A DNA stretch of 64,000 nucleotides from Halorubellus sp034808145 (GCF_034808145.1 NZ_JAXHGM010000008.1:65633-129632), one strand, 5' to 3'. Shown: positions 8,003 through 18,875, numbered from the stretch's first letter. A program made the numbers and translations. The notes: a model not told the origin generated them from the sequence alone.

Positions 8003-11000
8003 TGAGTACCCTTCTCTCTTCGAAAGCTGTCAGCCACGAGACGACGTCTTAGACGGCTCGCTCCAGGAGGAACAGTTCGCTGCGAAACTCTCGACTGTCG
8101 TCCACAACCCTGAGAAGGCAGCACCAGTCTATCGAGACCCCGACTCGTTCTACGATATGACCTATCCCACGGAGGGTCTCCGCACGCTGCTCTCCAATCT
8201 CACGGGGCGTTTCTTGGCGACCACAAAGTACGACCCCGGCTCGTATACTTCGAGCATTCTCTGTCTCGACACACGGTTCGGTGGTGGGAAAACGCACGAC
8301 CTCATCGCCTCTTACCATCTTGCTGAGAACCCCGTAGATATTGACGACCTCTCACACTACCTGCTGGACGGCGACGAGGAGCTTGCGGCCGACTATCAAG
8401 ATGCGGTGGCAGAGGGCCTCGATATTGCGACGGGGGTCTTCATCGGAACGAAGGCTGATAGCAAGGATGCCCGCCATGCCGACGACGATCCGGATGCTCC
8501 GAATACCCGGACGATGTGGGGTGAACTCGCGTACCAGCTCTATGGGCTCGATGGCTACGAGTACCTCAAGGACTACGACCAAGACCGGGACGCCCCCGGT
8601 GAGGGGACCCTCTCGAAACTCTTCGCTCAGCACGACCAGCCGGCCCTCATTCTGATCGACGAAATCGCCGACTACATGAACAAAGCCGCGGGCACGCCTG
8701 TCGGCGACAAGACGCTCGCCGATCAGACGCTTTCGTTCGTGATGGCGCTCCTCGAAGCGGCTGCCGAATCGGAGCACGTCACGGTCGTCTACTCTATCGC
8801 GGATACGGCCTTTGGTGAGCAGGCTGACCGGGTTCGTGATGGCGTCCGTGACCATATCGAGGAGGTCAACGAGATCGGCCGGCGGCAGCACAAGACGGTC
8901 ACACCGACCGACGAAAACGAGATTGGACAGGTCCTCCAGCACCGACTCTTCTCGGAAGTTCCAGAAAACGCCGCGAGCGAAGCCGCAGACTCATACTTCC
9001 AATTCTATGACCAGGAAGACCGGCAGTATCCACAGGAAGCCACCGACGCTGGCTACGTGGATGTCCTCGCTCGCGAATACCCCTTCCATCCCTCCTTAAT
9101 CGACGCTCTCACGGACAAGATCGATACGATCCCTCGATTCCAGCGCACGCGAGATGCCCTCCGCTTACTTGCTCGAGCCGTCTACTACCTCTGGAATCAC
9201 CAGCCCGACAGTTACGACCGCCACTGGATTCGGATATACGACCTCACAGTCGCCGACGACGATCCTGGCGGTGGGATTCAGACGATCCTTCGTGAGCGCC
9301 TATTCGACTTCGTCGATCTCGGTCCCGCAGTGACCGCCGACATCTACGACGACGATGGTACCGCGCACGCCCAGCTTGAGGACCGAAAATGGACCGAAAA
9401 CGGTCTCCCGCCTCTCGGTACCCATCTGACGACGACAGTTCTCTGGCACAGCCTCGCATACGGAGAACAGGCTGCAGGCCTAACTCACGCCGATTTGAAC
9501 CTCGCCATCGGTCATCCCGATTTGAACTTCGACGACTACGATGCCGCTCTATCCGCACTCCGGGGCGACGATATGGACGTCGCGTGTTACTTCCTCTACG
9601 AGGAAGAGCGCCTCCGATTCAAGCAAGAACCAAATCTGATCCGGATCATCGACCAGCGGATCGAGTCTACCCCCGAAGCAAGCGCTCATTCGCGTTTCCA
9701 GAACCGTCTCACCTCGAAGGAAATCGGCGATGGTGGCTTCCAGCCGGTGGAGTTCCCTGAATCGCCGGCGGACTTACCGGATACCCCGGATACGCCGAAG
9801 CTCGCGGTGATGCATCCGGACACCGCTGCTGTCGAAGACGGCGGCGATACGCCGCCAAATCGTGTGACTCAGCTCTACGAGCAGCAAGCCGCAAAACACG
9901 AGGGAGAGACTGAGACGCGAATCTACAAGAACTACGCTCTGTTTCTCGCCCCTGACGCTGATCGAATGGATGCTGCAATCGACGAGGCTCGGCGTCTCGA
10001 GGCTATAGAAGCCCTGCTTGATAGCCCTGAACAGAAAGCCGACCTCTCCTCGGAACAAATCGAGGAGCTTCGAGAACGGAGCGACGAGGCACAGCTGATG
10101 CTCGGAGAGCTCGTTCGGAACGTCTACCGGCACCTCTACTACCCCGACCGGGACGGGCTCACCCACATCACCATCGGTGCGACCGAATCCAACGGCGGGA
10201 CGACACTGGTCGACGCTGTCCAGACAACACTCGAGGATAAGATCGTGAAACGCGACGCCGGCGCTCGTGGGTCCGCTCACGTCCAACAGAAACTCTGGCA
10301 GCAGACCCAGGACGCTATGTCCACCGAAGCGCTGGTCAACCAATACGCGAAGAAGCCGGGGCTGGACTACCTCTTCAGCACAAAACCGATTCGAGAGACT
10401 GTCTCCTCCCTCGTTAGTGACCACGGGTACGCATACTGGGATGGCGAGTCTGGGACAGCGTACTGGGTCGGGACAACGGAGCTTGAAACGTGGCCGCATC
10501 CGGAACCGTTCGCGAAATCTCCCGATGTCGAGACCTCGATTCGGGACAGCGATGTCCAAATCGGGAGTGCCTTCGTCGTTTATCGAGATATCGACGCGCT
10601 CGTCGACGACCACCTCGACGAAATCGACCGGCCAGAACAGACGGTTGCTACCTGTGCCGAGTGTGGGGCGGAGGTTGAAAACCCAGAAGGAAGCGAACCC
10701 TACTACTGTGAGGAACACCAGTCCGATACGACCTGTAGCTCCTGCGGAAAAGAGGTCGCTAGCGAGCAGCTGCTGGACGCACGCGGACGCTGCGAGGAAT
10801 GCCAGCCAGACGAATCCTGGGAGGCGAGCAAGAAGATGATGTCCGCTTCGCGGGCGTTCTCAGAGGTTCGTCGCGATGCGGAATCGAAGGCCGGAACTGA
10901 CCGGACGCCGCTGCTTGAAGAGGTGACCATCCAGGTCGGTGGGGACGAACCTTTCCAAGCGGCCAAGTTCATCAGTCAGCGCCCCGGATTCAAAGCCCGC

Positions 11001-11294
11001 GAAGACTCGGTGACGGTTCGAATGCAGTACGAAACCCGGACTGACGACGGGACGTACAGCGCGGAATTCACGGGGTCACCGAGCCGATTCCGGGACGTGA
11101 TCGACCAGCCCGGCTCGTTCGGCGATGATCGAGAGACCATCCAGTTCCGCTTCCAGTTTGACGAGCCCGAACCGATCACAAACGAGGCCGACGACCTCCT
11201 CGCTGCCCTCGATAATGACCTCGATTCGGGCAACATCGACGTCCGGGTCGAAGGGCGTGGCCCGATTCAGGCGAGCTCGGAGGTGACGGTCTGA
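7995..11294 (+). CDS. DUF499 ATPase of an Hma-like defence operon
   Basis: Large AAA-type ATPase of 1099 aa. Walker A is FGGGKTHDL (Lys about residue 99) and Walker B is LILIDEIADYM (Asp about residue 222), the signature pair of DUF499 proteins, also seen in BREX-like and anti-phage loci. The middle has YPFHPSLIDALTDKID and RFQRTRDALRLLARAV, another DUF499 hallmark. A C-terminal zinc module follows, CAECG...CEEH and CSSCG...CEEC at about residues 887-935, and a beta-rich end. DUF499 proteins occur with DUF1156 methylases and helicases, exactly as here. The ATPase probably powers or regulates target recognition; biochemical role in the family is not settled. Confidence 0.9.
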   Translation: MSSEYPSLFESCQPRDDVLDGSLQEEQFAAKLSTVVHNPEKAAPVYRDPDSFYDMTYPTEGLRTLLSNLTGRFLATTKYDPGSYTSSILCLDTRFGGGKTHDLIASYHLAENPVDIDDLSHYLLDGDEELAADYQDAVAEGLDIATGVFIGTKADSKDARHADDDPDAPNTRTMWGELAYQLYGLDGYEYLKDYDQDRDAPGEGTLSKLFAQHDQPALILIDEIADYMNKAAGTPVGDKTLADQTLSFVMALLEAAAESEHVTVVYSIADTAFGEQADRVRDGVRDHIEEVNEIGRRQHKTVTPTDENEIGQVLQHRLFSEVPENAASEAADSYFQFYDQEDRQYPQEATDAGYVDVLAREYPFHPSLIDALTDKIDTIPRFQRTRDALRLLARAVYYLWNHQPDSYDRHWIRIYDLTVADDDPGGGIQTILRERLFDFVDLGPAVTADIYDDDGTAHAQLEDRKWTENGLPPLGTHLTTTVLWHSLAYGEQAAGLTHADLNLAIGHPDLNFDDYDAALSALRGDDMDVACYFLYEEERLRFKQEPNLIRIIDQRIESTPEASAHSRFQNRLTSKEIGDGGFQPVEFPESPADLPDTPDTPKLAVMHPDTAAVEDGGDTPPNRVTQLYEQQAAKHEGETETRIYKNYALFLAPDADRMDAAIDEARRLEAIEALLDSPEQKADLSSEQIEELRERSDEAQLMLGELVRNVYRHLYYPDRDGLTHITIGATESNGGTTLVDAVQTTLEDKIVKRDAGARGSAHVQQKLWQQTQDAMSTEALVNQYAKKPGLDYLFSTKPIRETVSSLVSDHGYAYWDGESGTAYWVGTTELETWPHPEPFAKSPDVETSIRDSDVQIGSAFVVYRDIDALVDDHLDEIDRPEQTVATCAECGAEVENPEGSEPYYCEEHQSDTTCSSCGKEVASEQLLDARGRCEECQPDESWEASKKMMSASRAFSEVRRDAESKAGTDRTPLLEEVTIQVGGDEPFQAAKFISQRPGFKAREDSVTVRMQYETRTDDGTYSAEFTGSPSRFRDVIDQPGSFGDDRETIQFRFQFDEPEPITNEADDLLAALDNDLDSGNIDVRVEGRGPIQASSEVTV

Positions 11295-11935
11295 TGGCGA
11301 GTCGCGGTTCGGAATTTGAGACCTCACCCGCCGAGGGGACAGAGGAGGATCGGCTGGTTCGCTACGGGACGAGTATGTTCGGTGGCCGCCCGACGTTCAC
11401 ACTCGTCCGACGAGAGACAGACGGCGGCGGAGAGTGGACGCTGCATGAACTACTCCCTCGCGAACAGGCTGAAGCCCGCCGTGATCGCCTGGAGCGGGAT
11501 GGTCGTTCGCTGAGTATCACACCAGCCGAGGATCTCGTCTCGGACATTGCTGGGGACGACCTCCTATCCAAGCTCGATGGTTGGACGTGGGATGAGTGGG
11601 CCGGCGCAAAGGTCGCACGGCTTGACCCGACCCGCGTCCGTGCGCTCCAGGACGTCGTCAGGGAAGCGATCGAGGGCACGCCAGGAGATTCCTCAGAAGT
11701 TCTCACTGGCGGGGCTGGGTTCGTGTTCCTACCCGAGACGGCTGGTGTCCGGCTTGCTGTTGCTTTCCGTGGTGTGAAGCCGCTCCAACGAATCGACCGG
11801 ATGCGGTCGCTGGCTCGCGGCGTTGCACGGATGAGCGATGAGGAGTGTTACTACTGGTACGCAAAGTGTCGGTCTCCGTCGAGTCCGAACGGTGAAAAGG
11901 CCCTTCGAGTGTTGCTGACGGACCATATTGAGTGA
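11294..11935 (+). CDS. Unknown third subunit of the Hma-like operon
   Basis: Protein of 213 aa. The ATG shares one base with the DUF499 stop (TGATG), so translation is coupled. No catalytic motif is visible. It has strand-rich stretches (RPTFTLVRRETD), a Trp-rich segment (KLDGWTWDEWAGAKV), a GFVFLPETAGVRLAVAFRGVK core and RSLARGVARMSDEECYYWYAKC near the C-terminus. In haloarchaeal versions of this operon a gene of this size lies between the ATPase and the methylase (I recall DUF7680, unverified); bacterial loci have unrelated small partners such as DUF3780. Likely a structural or adaptor subunit. Confidence 0.75.
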   Translation: MASRGSEFETSPAEGTEEDRLVRYGTSMFGGRPTFTLVRRETDGGGEWTLHELLPREQAEARRDRLERDGRSLSITPAEDLVSDIAGDDLLSKLDGWTWDEWAGAKVARLDPTRVRALQDVVREAIEGTPGDSSEVLTGGAGFVFLPETAGVRLAVAFRGVKPLQRIDRMRSLARGVARMSDEECYYWYAKCRSPSSPNGEKALRVLLTDHIE

Positions 11936-11942
11936 TTTAACG

Positions 11943-14831
11943 ATGAGCCAAAATCCCGAAAGCCAGGACAGTGATTCGGAGCTGAAGCGTGTCGCAATTG
12001 AGGGGAACCTCCCCCTGAAGGCGGTTGGCATCGAGAATCTGAAAGAGGCTAACCCCTACTTTATGCCGCCTCATCGGTATCTTCACCCATGGTTTGCACG
12101 TCGTCCAACTCCAGCTTCTAGACTGGCTATCCTTGCGTCCATACTTCCTCCAGAGGTGGACGCCAACACGCTGCTGGATTGGATGCAGATCAAGCCTCGT
12201 GACGAAATCGACGTCGATATTGAGGAATACGTGGCAGAAAAGAAGCGTACTGAAGATGATCGGGATGGAAACTTAGAGGACCACTACGGATATCCTCGCC
12301 CGTACACTCGGACACCGACTACAGATGAGAAAGCGGAGATGCACGAGTTGCTTCGGGAGCATTGGGACGGAGAGCTACCTACTGTCTTAGACCCGACTGC
12401 CGGTGGGGGCGTTATTCCGTTTGAATCTCTGCGCTATGGCCTACCGACAGCAGCGAACGAACTCAATCCCGTCCCGACTGTGATGCTTAAGGTTCTTCTT
12501 GAGTATGCGCCGAGTGTTGGTTCTCTCCAGAGCGAACTCAATCGGTGGGGTGACCGAATTGATGAACTCGCTGAGGAGGAGCTTGAACCTTATTTCCCCA
12601 GCGAGGGTGAACGTCAGACCCCCTCACACTATGCTTGTACCTATGCAGTAGACTGCCCGGAGTGTGGTTGCGATATCCCTATGGCAAAGAAATGGTGGCT
12701 ACAGAAGCGATCCTCCTCGAAAGGAGTTGCAGCACGTCCTTCCGTATCCGAGGACGGGACTGAGATTGAGTACGAGGTCGTTAGGCTACCGGACGATGTC
12801 AAGAAATCTGAGTACAATCCGCAGGACGGCCCCCATACTCGTAGTGGTGCTGAGTGCCTGAATTGTGGAATCGTGATGGAATCGGATGCAATACAAGACA
12901 GAATTCGTGATTCCGAATTCAGATACGAGATCTATGGGGTGAAATATGAGAAATCATCCGGTGGAACTGCTTGGCGAGCACCCACACAAGCAGACTACAA
13001 AGCACAATCTAAAGCCGCAGATCGTATTGACACAGACTTTGAGCTAAGTACACTCCTTGACGTCAAGCGATATATTGGCGATGAAGATAGAGCAGGTCCT
13101 TACGGCGTTACAAAGTGGAGAGATGCTTTCACTCCAAGACAACTTGTAACCCAGTATGAATATCTCCAAGCATACAAGCAGTGTCAGGAGGAGATACTCA
13201 ACCAATATGATGAACAGAAAGCTGAGGCGGTGCTCACAATACTGTCCTTGGTAGCTAGCAAAGTCATCGACAGAAATACACGATTCTCGCCCCTAGACAC
13301 AAGTAATGGGCTTCTGGGCGATGCATTAGGTGGTAAGCACTTTACTCTCCAATGGGCTTTCGTAGAGAACAATCCTGCTGCAGGCAACCAAGACCACCAG
13401 GACCATCTCGATCGTGTTCGAGACTCTTACGAAGAGATAGCCACATATCTGGAAGATGAAGATGCTGATGATGTTCAAATCTCACAGAGGGACGCGGCAG
13501 ATCTACCGATAGACTCGGATTCTATCCAATCCATTATTATTGACCCCCCATACTACGATAGCATCATCTATTCTGAAATGTCTGATATGAGTTATGTTTG
13601 GCTCAAAGAGTATCTCCAAGATATTCATCCAGAAGTATTCACTGACGACCTTACTGACAAAAGCCAAGAGGCGGTTGCCAATGTGGCCGAATACGAGGAG
13701 GTCGCTTCGGATTCCAAATCTAAGTCCGAATTAGCTGCCGAGGACTACGAGAACAAGATGGCGGAGATTTTCCAAGAACTCTACCGTGTTCTCGAGCCCG
13801 GCGGTGTGATGACTGTCATGTTCACCCATAAGGAGTCTAGTGCCTGGGACACTCTCACAAAGTCGCTGATTCGATCTGGGTTCACTATCACATCAACCCA
13901 CCCGATCACTAGCGAGATGCCCCAGCGGACCGACACCCGTGGTGGAGGTTCAGCTGACAGTACTCTGCTGCTCACAGGGAGAAAACCGCACGATAGTAAG
14001 ACGGAATCTGAAGCGGTTCCAACACTGTGGAGCGATGTCCGTGCTGAGACCCGTGAAGTAGCGAAAGAGGCAGCGAGAGACCTGCTTGATGCTGGCCTCT
14101 CTCTGACGAAAACAGACGTCATCATTTCGGCGTTCGGGCCGACACTGCAAGTTTACGCAGATGCCTATCCTGTCGTCGACGACCAAGATAATGAGATTCC
14201 TCCACGGCGAGCTCTAGAAGAAGCACGCGAGGCCGTAACGCGAGTCCTCGTCGAGGAATATCTTGAAGGCGAGCGACTAGACGACTTGGATGACATTACA
14301 GAGTGGTATATCCTCTCCTGGCTGGTTCACGAATCCGACACCTTCCATTACGATGACGGCCATCAGCTGGGGCTCGGTATTGGTGTCGACATTGACGATA
14401 TTAAGCGATCTACGAAAATTTGGGGGAAGAAACGTGGGGATATTCAGCTGAAAACTCATGAGGACCGCGTCCAAGACATCACTCTGCCACCCGAAGAGAG
14501 ATCTAACCGGACGCCCGTCGATCCTGAAGCGCTGTCCTACACGATCGCCCTCGATGCGGTTCACGCCGCTATGCACGTCTACGAGAAACAGGGCGAGGAC
14601 GTCGCCATCGATTGGCTCAAAGAACGCAACTTCGACACAGACGCGGGCTTCAAGGCAACACTGAAAGCTCTCCTGCAAGTTCTTCCCCAGAGGAGTTCGG
14701 AATGGGAAGCCGCTCGTGACCTCGCCTTAGGTCGAACCCACGACGCACTTGGTCTCGAATTCACCCCCACTGATTTCACTGACGTCTCAGAAGACAGGGC
14801 CGAACAGACCGAACTCGGTGACCATGCCTAA
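11943..14831 (+). CDS. DUF1156 DNA methyltransferase
   Basis: Adenine-type DNA methyltransferase of 962 aa. ATG 11943 (MSQNPES) is chosen over an upstream TTG. The DUF1156 head is clear: RVAIEGNLPLKAVGIEN, then HPWFARRPTPASRLAILASI. The SAM-binding loop is LDPTAGGGVIPFESLRYG (Asp about 150) and the catalytic motif is DPPYYDS (about 534-540), equivalent to the (N/D)PP(Y/W) of amino-methyltransferases. An inserted zinc knuckle CPECGC lies near residue 240, and a second CLNCG near 305. Base composition between about 12.2 and 14.0 kb looks lower in GC than in the neighbours, perhaps a sign of separate ancestry. It presumably marks host DNA for the ATPase/helicase partners. Confidence 0.9.
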   Translation: MSQNPESQDSDSELKRVAIEGNLPLKAVGIENLKEANPYFMPPHRYLHPWFARRPTPASRLAILASILPPEVDANTLLDWMQIKPRDEIDVDIEEYVAEKKRTEDDRDGNLEDHYGYPRPYTRTPTTDEKAEMHELLREHWDGELPTVLDPTAGGGVIPFESLRYGLPTAANELNPVPTVMLKVLLEYAPSVGSLQSELNRWGDRIDELAEEELEPYFPSEGERQTPSHYACTYAVDCPECGCDIPMAKKWWLQKRSSSKGVAARPSVSEDGTEIEYEVVRLPDDVKKSEYNPQDGPHTRSGAECLNCGIVMESDAIQDRIRDSEFRYEIYGVKYEKSSGGTAWRAPTQADYKAQSKAADRIDTDFELSTLLDVKRYIGDEDRAGPYGVTKWRDAFTPRQLVTQYEYLQAYKQCQEEILNQYDEQKAEAVLTILSLVASKVIDRNTRFSPLDTSNGLLGDALGGKHFTLQWAFVENNPAAGNQDHQDHLDRVRDSYEEIATYLEDEDADDVQISQRDAADLPIDSDSIQSIIIDPPYYDSIIYSEMSDMSYVWLKEYLQDIHPEVFTDDLTDKSQEAVANVAEYEEVASDSKSKSELAAEDYENKMAEIFQELYRVLEPGGVMTVMFTHKESSAWDTLTKSLIRSGFTITSTHPITSEMPQRTDTRGGGSADSTLLLTGRKPHDSKTESEAVPTLWSDVRAETREVAKEAARDLLDAGLSLTKTDVIISAFGPTLQVYADAYPVVDDQDNEIPPRRALEEAREAVTRVLVEEYLEGERLDDLDDITEWYILSWLVHESDTFHYDDGHQLGLGIGVDIDDIKRSTKIWGKKRGDIQLKTHEDRVQDITLPPEERSNRTPVDPEALSYTIALDAVHAAMHVYEKQGEDVAIDWLKERNFDTDAGFKATLKALLQVLPQRSSEWEAARDLALGRTHDALGLEFTPTDFTDVSEDRAEQTELGDHA

Positions 14832-14848
14832 CTCGAAACTCCTCTAGT

Positions 14849-17800
14849 ATGACTAATCTACGTGACCGCGAGTGGCAGTCCATCTACGAGAGCAAACCCG
14901 AGCAGGGACGCGCCCATCTCGTCAAGGACTTCTACGAGCCCGCATTGGAACGCAGCCAGCAATACGACCGGATTGCGGGCTACTTCTCCAGTACGGCACT
15001 CGCGGCTGCTGCCAACGGCATTCACGCCCTCGTCGAGAACGATGGTGAAATGCGCCTCATCGTCGGCACCGAACTCTACGAGTCTGACCGTCCGGTTCTA
15101 GAGACGCTCACCGACCGCCTCGAGGAAAACCTCGAGGACCTCGATGACGAACGCCTAGATGCGAATCTCCGTATTCTCGCGCGTCTCCTCCGCGAGGGGC
15201 GGATCCACATCAAGGTCGCCTATCCACGCTCTCCCTCTCACGATTGGGAGATCTTCCATCCGAAAGTTGGACTCTTCCACGATAGCGACGGAAACACGAT
15301 TTCGTTCGAGGGCAGCGTCAACGAGACGGTCGGCGGCTGGGCTCGCAACTACGAGCGGTTCAAAGTCCACCGTTCGTGGGTTCCTGAACAGGCGGACTAC
15401 GTCGCCGGCGACGAGGGGACCTTCGAGCGACTGTGGAGTGATGAACACCCCTTCGTCGAAGTGTATGACCTCCCCGAGGCGATCGAAGAGGACATCATCG
15501 ATTGGAAAGCCCCAGACACCGAGAGCGATCTCCAGGAAGCGATTCAGATCGCGAACGGTACAGCTCCGCCGACGGAGCGCGACAAAGCGAACATTATTCA
15601 GGATGGACCACTCTCGCCCGGTGGGCTCGCACTGGCCGAGGAAGCGAGCACGATCACGCCGTGGCCCCATCAACGAGTCGTTTCGGACACACTCGTCAAC
15701 ACCTATCCACAGAGTTTCCTGCTGTGTGACGAGGTGGGACTCGGGAAGACGATCGAGGCCGGCCTGACGCTCTCCCGGCTTGGACTCACCGGCGAGCTTG
15801 AAACCGGGCTGTTGCTGGTTCCGGCGAGTCTGCAGCGGCAGTGGCAGGAAGAGCTCTGGGAGAAGTTCAACATCAACGCCGTCCGATTCGACCGGGACAC
15901 AGCGGGCGATCACGTATTCCGGGACGTCCGCGGTCGCGACCACTATCCACCATCGGCAACGGACCTTGACCTCACTGGAGAGCGCGAATGGGCGGACAGC
16001 CCCATCTGGCGGTTCCTCTACGAACAACAGTCGACTGATACCGACGCATCGTCGCCGCTGGATGGACCGACGGTCGTCATTATGTCCTGGCACACGGCTC
16101 GTCTCGACGACCGGTGGGATCAGGTCGCTCCCTTAGACCGAGTTTCCGACCGGTCTCGGGACGTCATCCCGGCAAGCTGTCGCGGACGCGACCACGATAC
16201 GGAAGACCGGATGGGCGTGTGGGACGCCGTCATCGTCGACGAGGCGCACAACGCCCGGCGTGGCAGTAATTTCTACGCTCTTCTCGAACAGCTTCGCGAT
16301 TATACGCACGCCTACTACCTGCTGACGGCTACCCCGATGCAATTGCACTCTGGCGAACTCTACGACCTGATGCAGTTGCTGGATCTTCCGGGTGGTTGGG
16401 ATAACCGGGATACCTTCATGGAGTTCTTCGAAACTCGAGACGGGCTGTCGCAGGCCCTCAACGAGGTTCTCGACAACCCGAGTTCAGAGTCCGACGAAGC
16501 GGAGGTTTCCTGGGACACGCAAGCCACGCTCGATGGACTGGAACACCAAGATCGGCTCCCGACGGACCGACCATTCTCCTCAAAAGTCTTCCAGCACCTT
16601 GCAGACGAACTCGAGATCAATGAGGACGGACAGGACCGTGCCATCGCCAAAGAGCGTGTGCTGACTGCGTGCCGGCTCTCACGAGCCTATGGAGACGCCT
16701 ACGACGGCTATCTCGACCATGTCGACGACGCGATGGCAGATTATGACATCGACCGCTTCGAGGCGAGCGAGGATACGAAACTCAAACGGCTCCTCTATCC
16801 TGAAGACGCCGACGAGTGGTTGATGGCGTCCCGCAGCGACCGACAGGACGCACTTGACGAACTTTCCCCGGACGGTTGGCGAGTCATCCGCGATGTTCTC
16901 GCAGAGTCCACGCCCGTCGACGCGCTCATTCACCGGAATACACGGGATACACTCCGGAAGTACGAGGCGGTCGGTCTCCTCGATACGACCGTTCCGAACC
17001 GAAATCCCGAACAACGGAAAATTGAACTCACCGAGGAGGCACGGGCGGTCTACGACCAGATCGACGAGTACACACGTGAATTCTACAAGCGAGCCCAACA
17101 GACTGACGAAGCCCAAACACGCGCCATCGGGTTCGTGATGACCACGTACCGACAGCGACTCACGTCGAGTGTCTATGCGATCAGCCAGAGCCTGAAACAC
17201 CGGCTTGAGACACTCCGGGCACAACGAACCGTGCTCGCCGGTCGGGAGCGCGCTCGTGACCGGGACTATGGTGATGCGGAGCAGGTCGTCCTCGAAACGT
17301 TACAAAATGCGGACCTTGACGACGGGGACGTTCTGGATGAACTCGACGCTAGTAGCGACGACCTGGACCTCTCTGAACTCATCCCCAGCGTGACTGAAGA
17401 GGGGAAACAGCTAATCGAGGAAGAAATCGAGGCTCTGGAAGCGTTCGTCAATGACTTAGACTTGGTTGATACAGACCCGAAGATTCAGCAGCTGTACAAC
17501 GACCTCGACGAGCTGGACCGGGCTGGCCACAACCGGGTGATTGTCTTCACGCAGTACGCGGACACAATGGACTTCATCCGGGACAGTCTCGCGGACCTTC
17601 TTGGAGCGACAATCGCGACGTACTCCGGTCGTGGGGGCGAGCTGTACGACCCCGAGTCTGAAACGTGGGAGCATGTCGGGAAAGAGCGCGTGAAGCGTGA
17701 ATTCTCACGCGATGATGGGCAGGTCGATATCCTCGTCTGTACCGACTCCGCGAGTGAGGGGCTAAACCTCCAGGAGTGTGGGGCGCTCATCAACTACGAC

Positions 17801-18796
17801 CTGCCGTGGAACCCGATGAGGGTTGAACAGCGTATCGGTCGGATCGACCGCATCGGCCAACGATTCGACGAGATTCGTATTCTCAACTATAGCTACGAGG
17901 ATACGGTTGAGACGGACATCTACGATCGCCTTGACGACCGGATTGGCCTCTTCGAAAACGTCGTCGGAGAGATGCAACCCATACTCTCCGGCGTCAGCCA
18001 ACAGATTCGGGATGCGACCTTGAACGCCGACAGCGCTGACGACCAGTCTGCGGTCGAATCAGCTGATCGCGAGTTCTCTGAAGAACTCGAAGAACGCGAT
18101 CAGGGCGACCGCGTCGATGTCGGAGAGTCACTCGAGGACGTCGACGACCTCGTCGCTCAGGACGTCGTCGACGAAGCAAAACTTGATGCGTGGCAGTCCT
18201 ACAGTCACCCGGACCTCGTCGATGTCGGTGAGGAAGAGTACGAGTATCAACCCCCGTTCGAGACACCGAGTCTCCAGTCAGTGTTGGTCGATAACGACGC
18301 TCTTGCCGAGACCGGTGTCGAATTCACCCCGGTTCACGAGATTGACTTCGAGTACGATGACGGGGACTTCGACTTTGCGGACAGTACATATCGCCTCTCA
18401 GTAGGTGACGCACCGATTGAGGTCCCAGCCGGGGATGGGAAACAGACGATTGCACAGGCTATTGCGACTGCTGCTGATGAAGTCGCGGTGACGTTCTCGG
18501 CTGTGTGTGCTGACGAGTTCCCATCGGTTCAGCATCTTGCACCAGGTCATCCACTTCTCGTGCAGCTCCTCATAGTACTGCAGGATGCGAGTGAGGATCC
18601 GTCGCGACTCCAACAGCGAATCGTAACTCGACCCGATCAAGACCAAGAGCCAGTCGTGTGTGCGTGGGGGCGGGACGGCGTGTTTACCCGGATTGCAGGC
18701 GATGGGACAGTGACTGAAAATGGACCGATGGATTCCCTTCCGACGTGGTGTGATCAATTCCTCGATAACCGAGAGAAGTCAACAAAACCGCCATAA
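14849..18796 (+). CDS. PLD-SNF2 helicase of the Hma-like operon
   Basis: Protein of 1315 aa. The N-terminal ~200 residues are a phospholipase-D-like domain with IFHPKVGLF (HxK, His about 137) and GSVNE; a second HxK is not visible, so it may act as half of a dimer. An SF2/SNF2 helicase follows: DEVGLGKTIEAG (Lys about 300), VDEAHNARR (about 463), LLTATPMQL, VFTQYADTMDF, SEGLNLQECG and RIGRIDRIGQ (motif VI, about residue 1000). The C-terminal ~250 residues are acidic and unassigned. It starts 17 bp after the methylase and ends the operon. PLD-SNF2 helicases are the helicase component of Hma- and DISARM-type loci. Likely scans or cleaves unmodified DNA. Confidence 0.9.
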   Translation: MTNLRDREWQSIYESKPEQGRAHLVKDFYEPALERSQQYDRIAGYFSSTALAAAANGIHALVENDGEMRLIVGTELYESDRPVLETLTDRLEENLEDLDDERLDANLRILARLLREGRIHIKVAYPRSPSHDWEIFHPKVGLFHDSDGNTISFEGSVNETVGGWARNYERFKVHRSWVPEQADYVAGDEGTFERLWSDEHPFVEVYDLPEAIEEDIIDWKAPDTESDLQEAIQIANGTAPPTERDKANIIQDGPLSPGGLALAEEASTITPWPHQRVVSDTLVNTYPQSFLLCDEVGLGKTIEAGLTLSRLGLTGELETGLLLVPASLQRQWQEELWEKFNINAVRFDRDTAGDHVFRDVRGRDHYPPSATDLDLTGEREWADSPIWRFLYEQQSTDTDASSPLDGPTVVIMSWHTARLDDRWDQVAPLDRVSDRSRDVIPASCRGRDHDTEDRMGVWDAVIVDEAHNARRGSNFYALLEQLRDYTHAYYLLTATPMQLHSGELYDLMQLLDLPGGWDNRDTFMEFFETRDGLSQALNEVLDNPSSESDEAEVSWDTQATLDGLEHQDRLPTDRPFSSKVFQHLADELEINEDGQDRAIAKERVLTACRLSRAYGDAYDGYLDHVDDAMADYDIDRFEASEDTKLKRLLYPEDADEWLMASRSDRQDALDELSPDGWRVIRDVLAESTPVDALIHRNTRDTLRKYEAVGLLDTTVPNRNPEQRKIELTEEARAVYDQIDEYTREFYKRAQQTDEAQTRAIGFVMTTYRQRLTSSVYAISQSLKHRLETLRAQRTVLAGRERARDRDYGDAEQVVLETLQNADLDDGDVLDELDASSDDLDLSELIPSVTEEGKQLIEEEIEALEAFVNDLDLVDTDPKIQQLYNDLDELDRAGHNRVIVFTQYADTMDFIRDSLADLLGATIATYSGRGGELYDPESETWEHVGKERVKREFSRDDGQVDILVCTDSASEGLNLQECGALINYDLPWNPMRVEQRIGRIDRIGQRFDEIRILNYSYEDTVETDIYDRLDDRIGLFENVVGEMQPILSGVSQQIRDATLNADSADDQSAVESADREFSEELEERDQGDRVDVGESLEDVDDLVAQDVVDEAKLDAWQSYSHPDLVDVGEEEYEYQPPFETPSLQSVLVDNDALAETGVEFTPVHEIDFEYDDGDFDFADSTYRLSVGDAPIEVPAGDGKQTIAQAIATAADEVAVTFSAVCADEFPSVQHLAPGHPLLVQLLIVLQDASEDPSRLQQRIVTRPDQDQEPVVCAWGRDGVFTRIAGDGTVTENGPMDSLPTWCDQFLDNREKSTKPP

Positions 18797-18875
18797 CTGC
18801 TGTTGGAATCGATTGTCCTATCTATTACACCTCATCCTCTGAGTTTGTAATTAGTACTGATCGTCTAATATCTAT

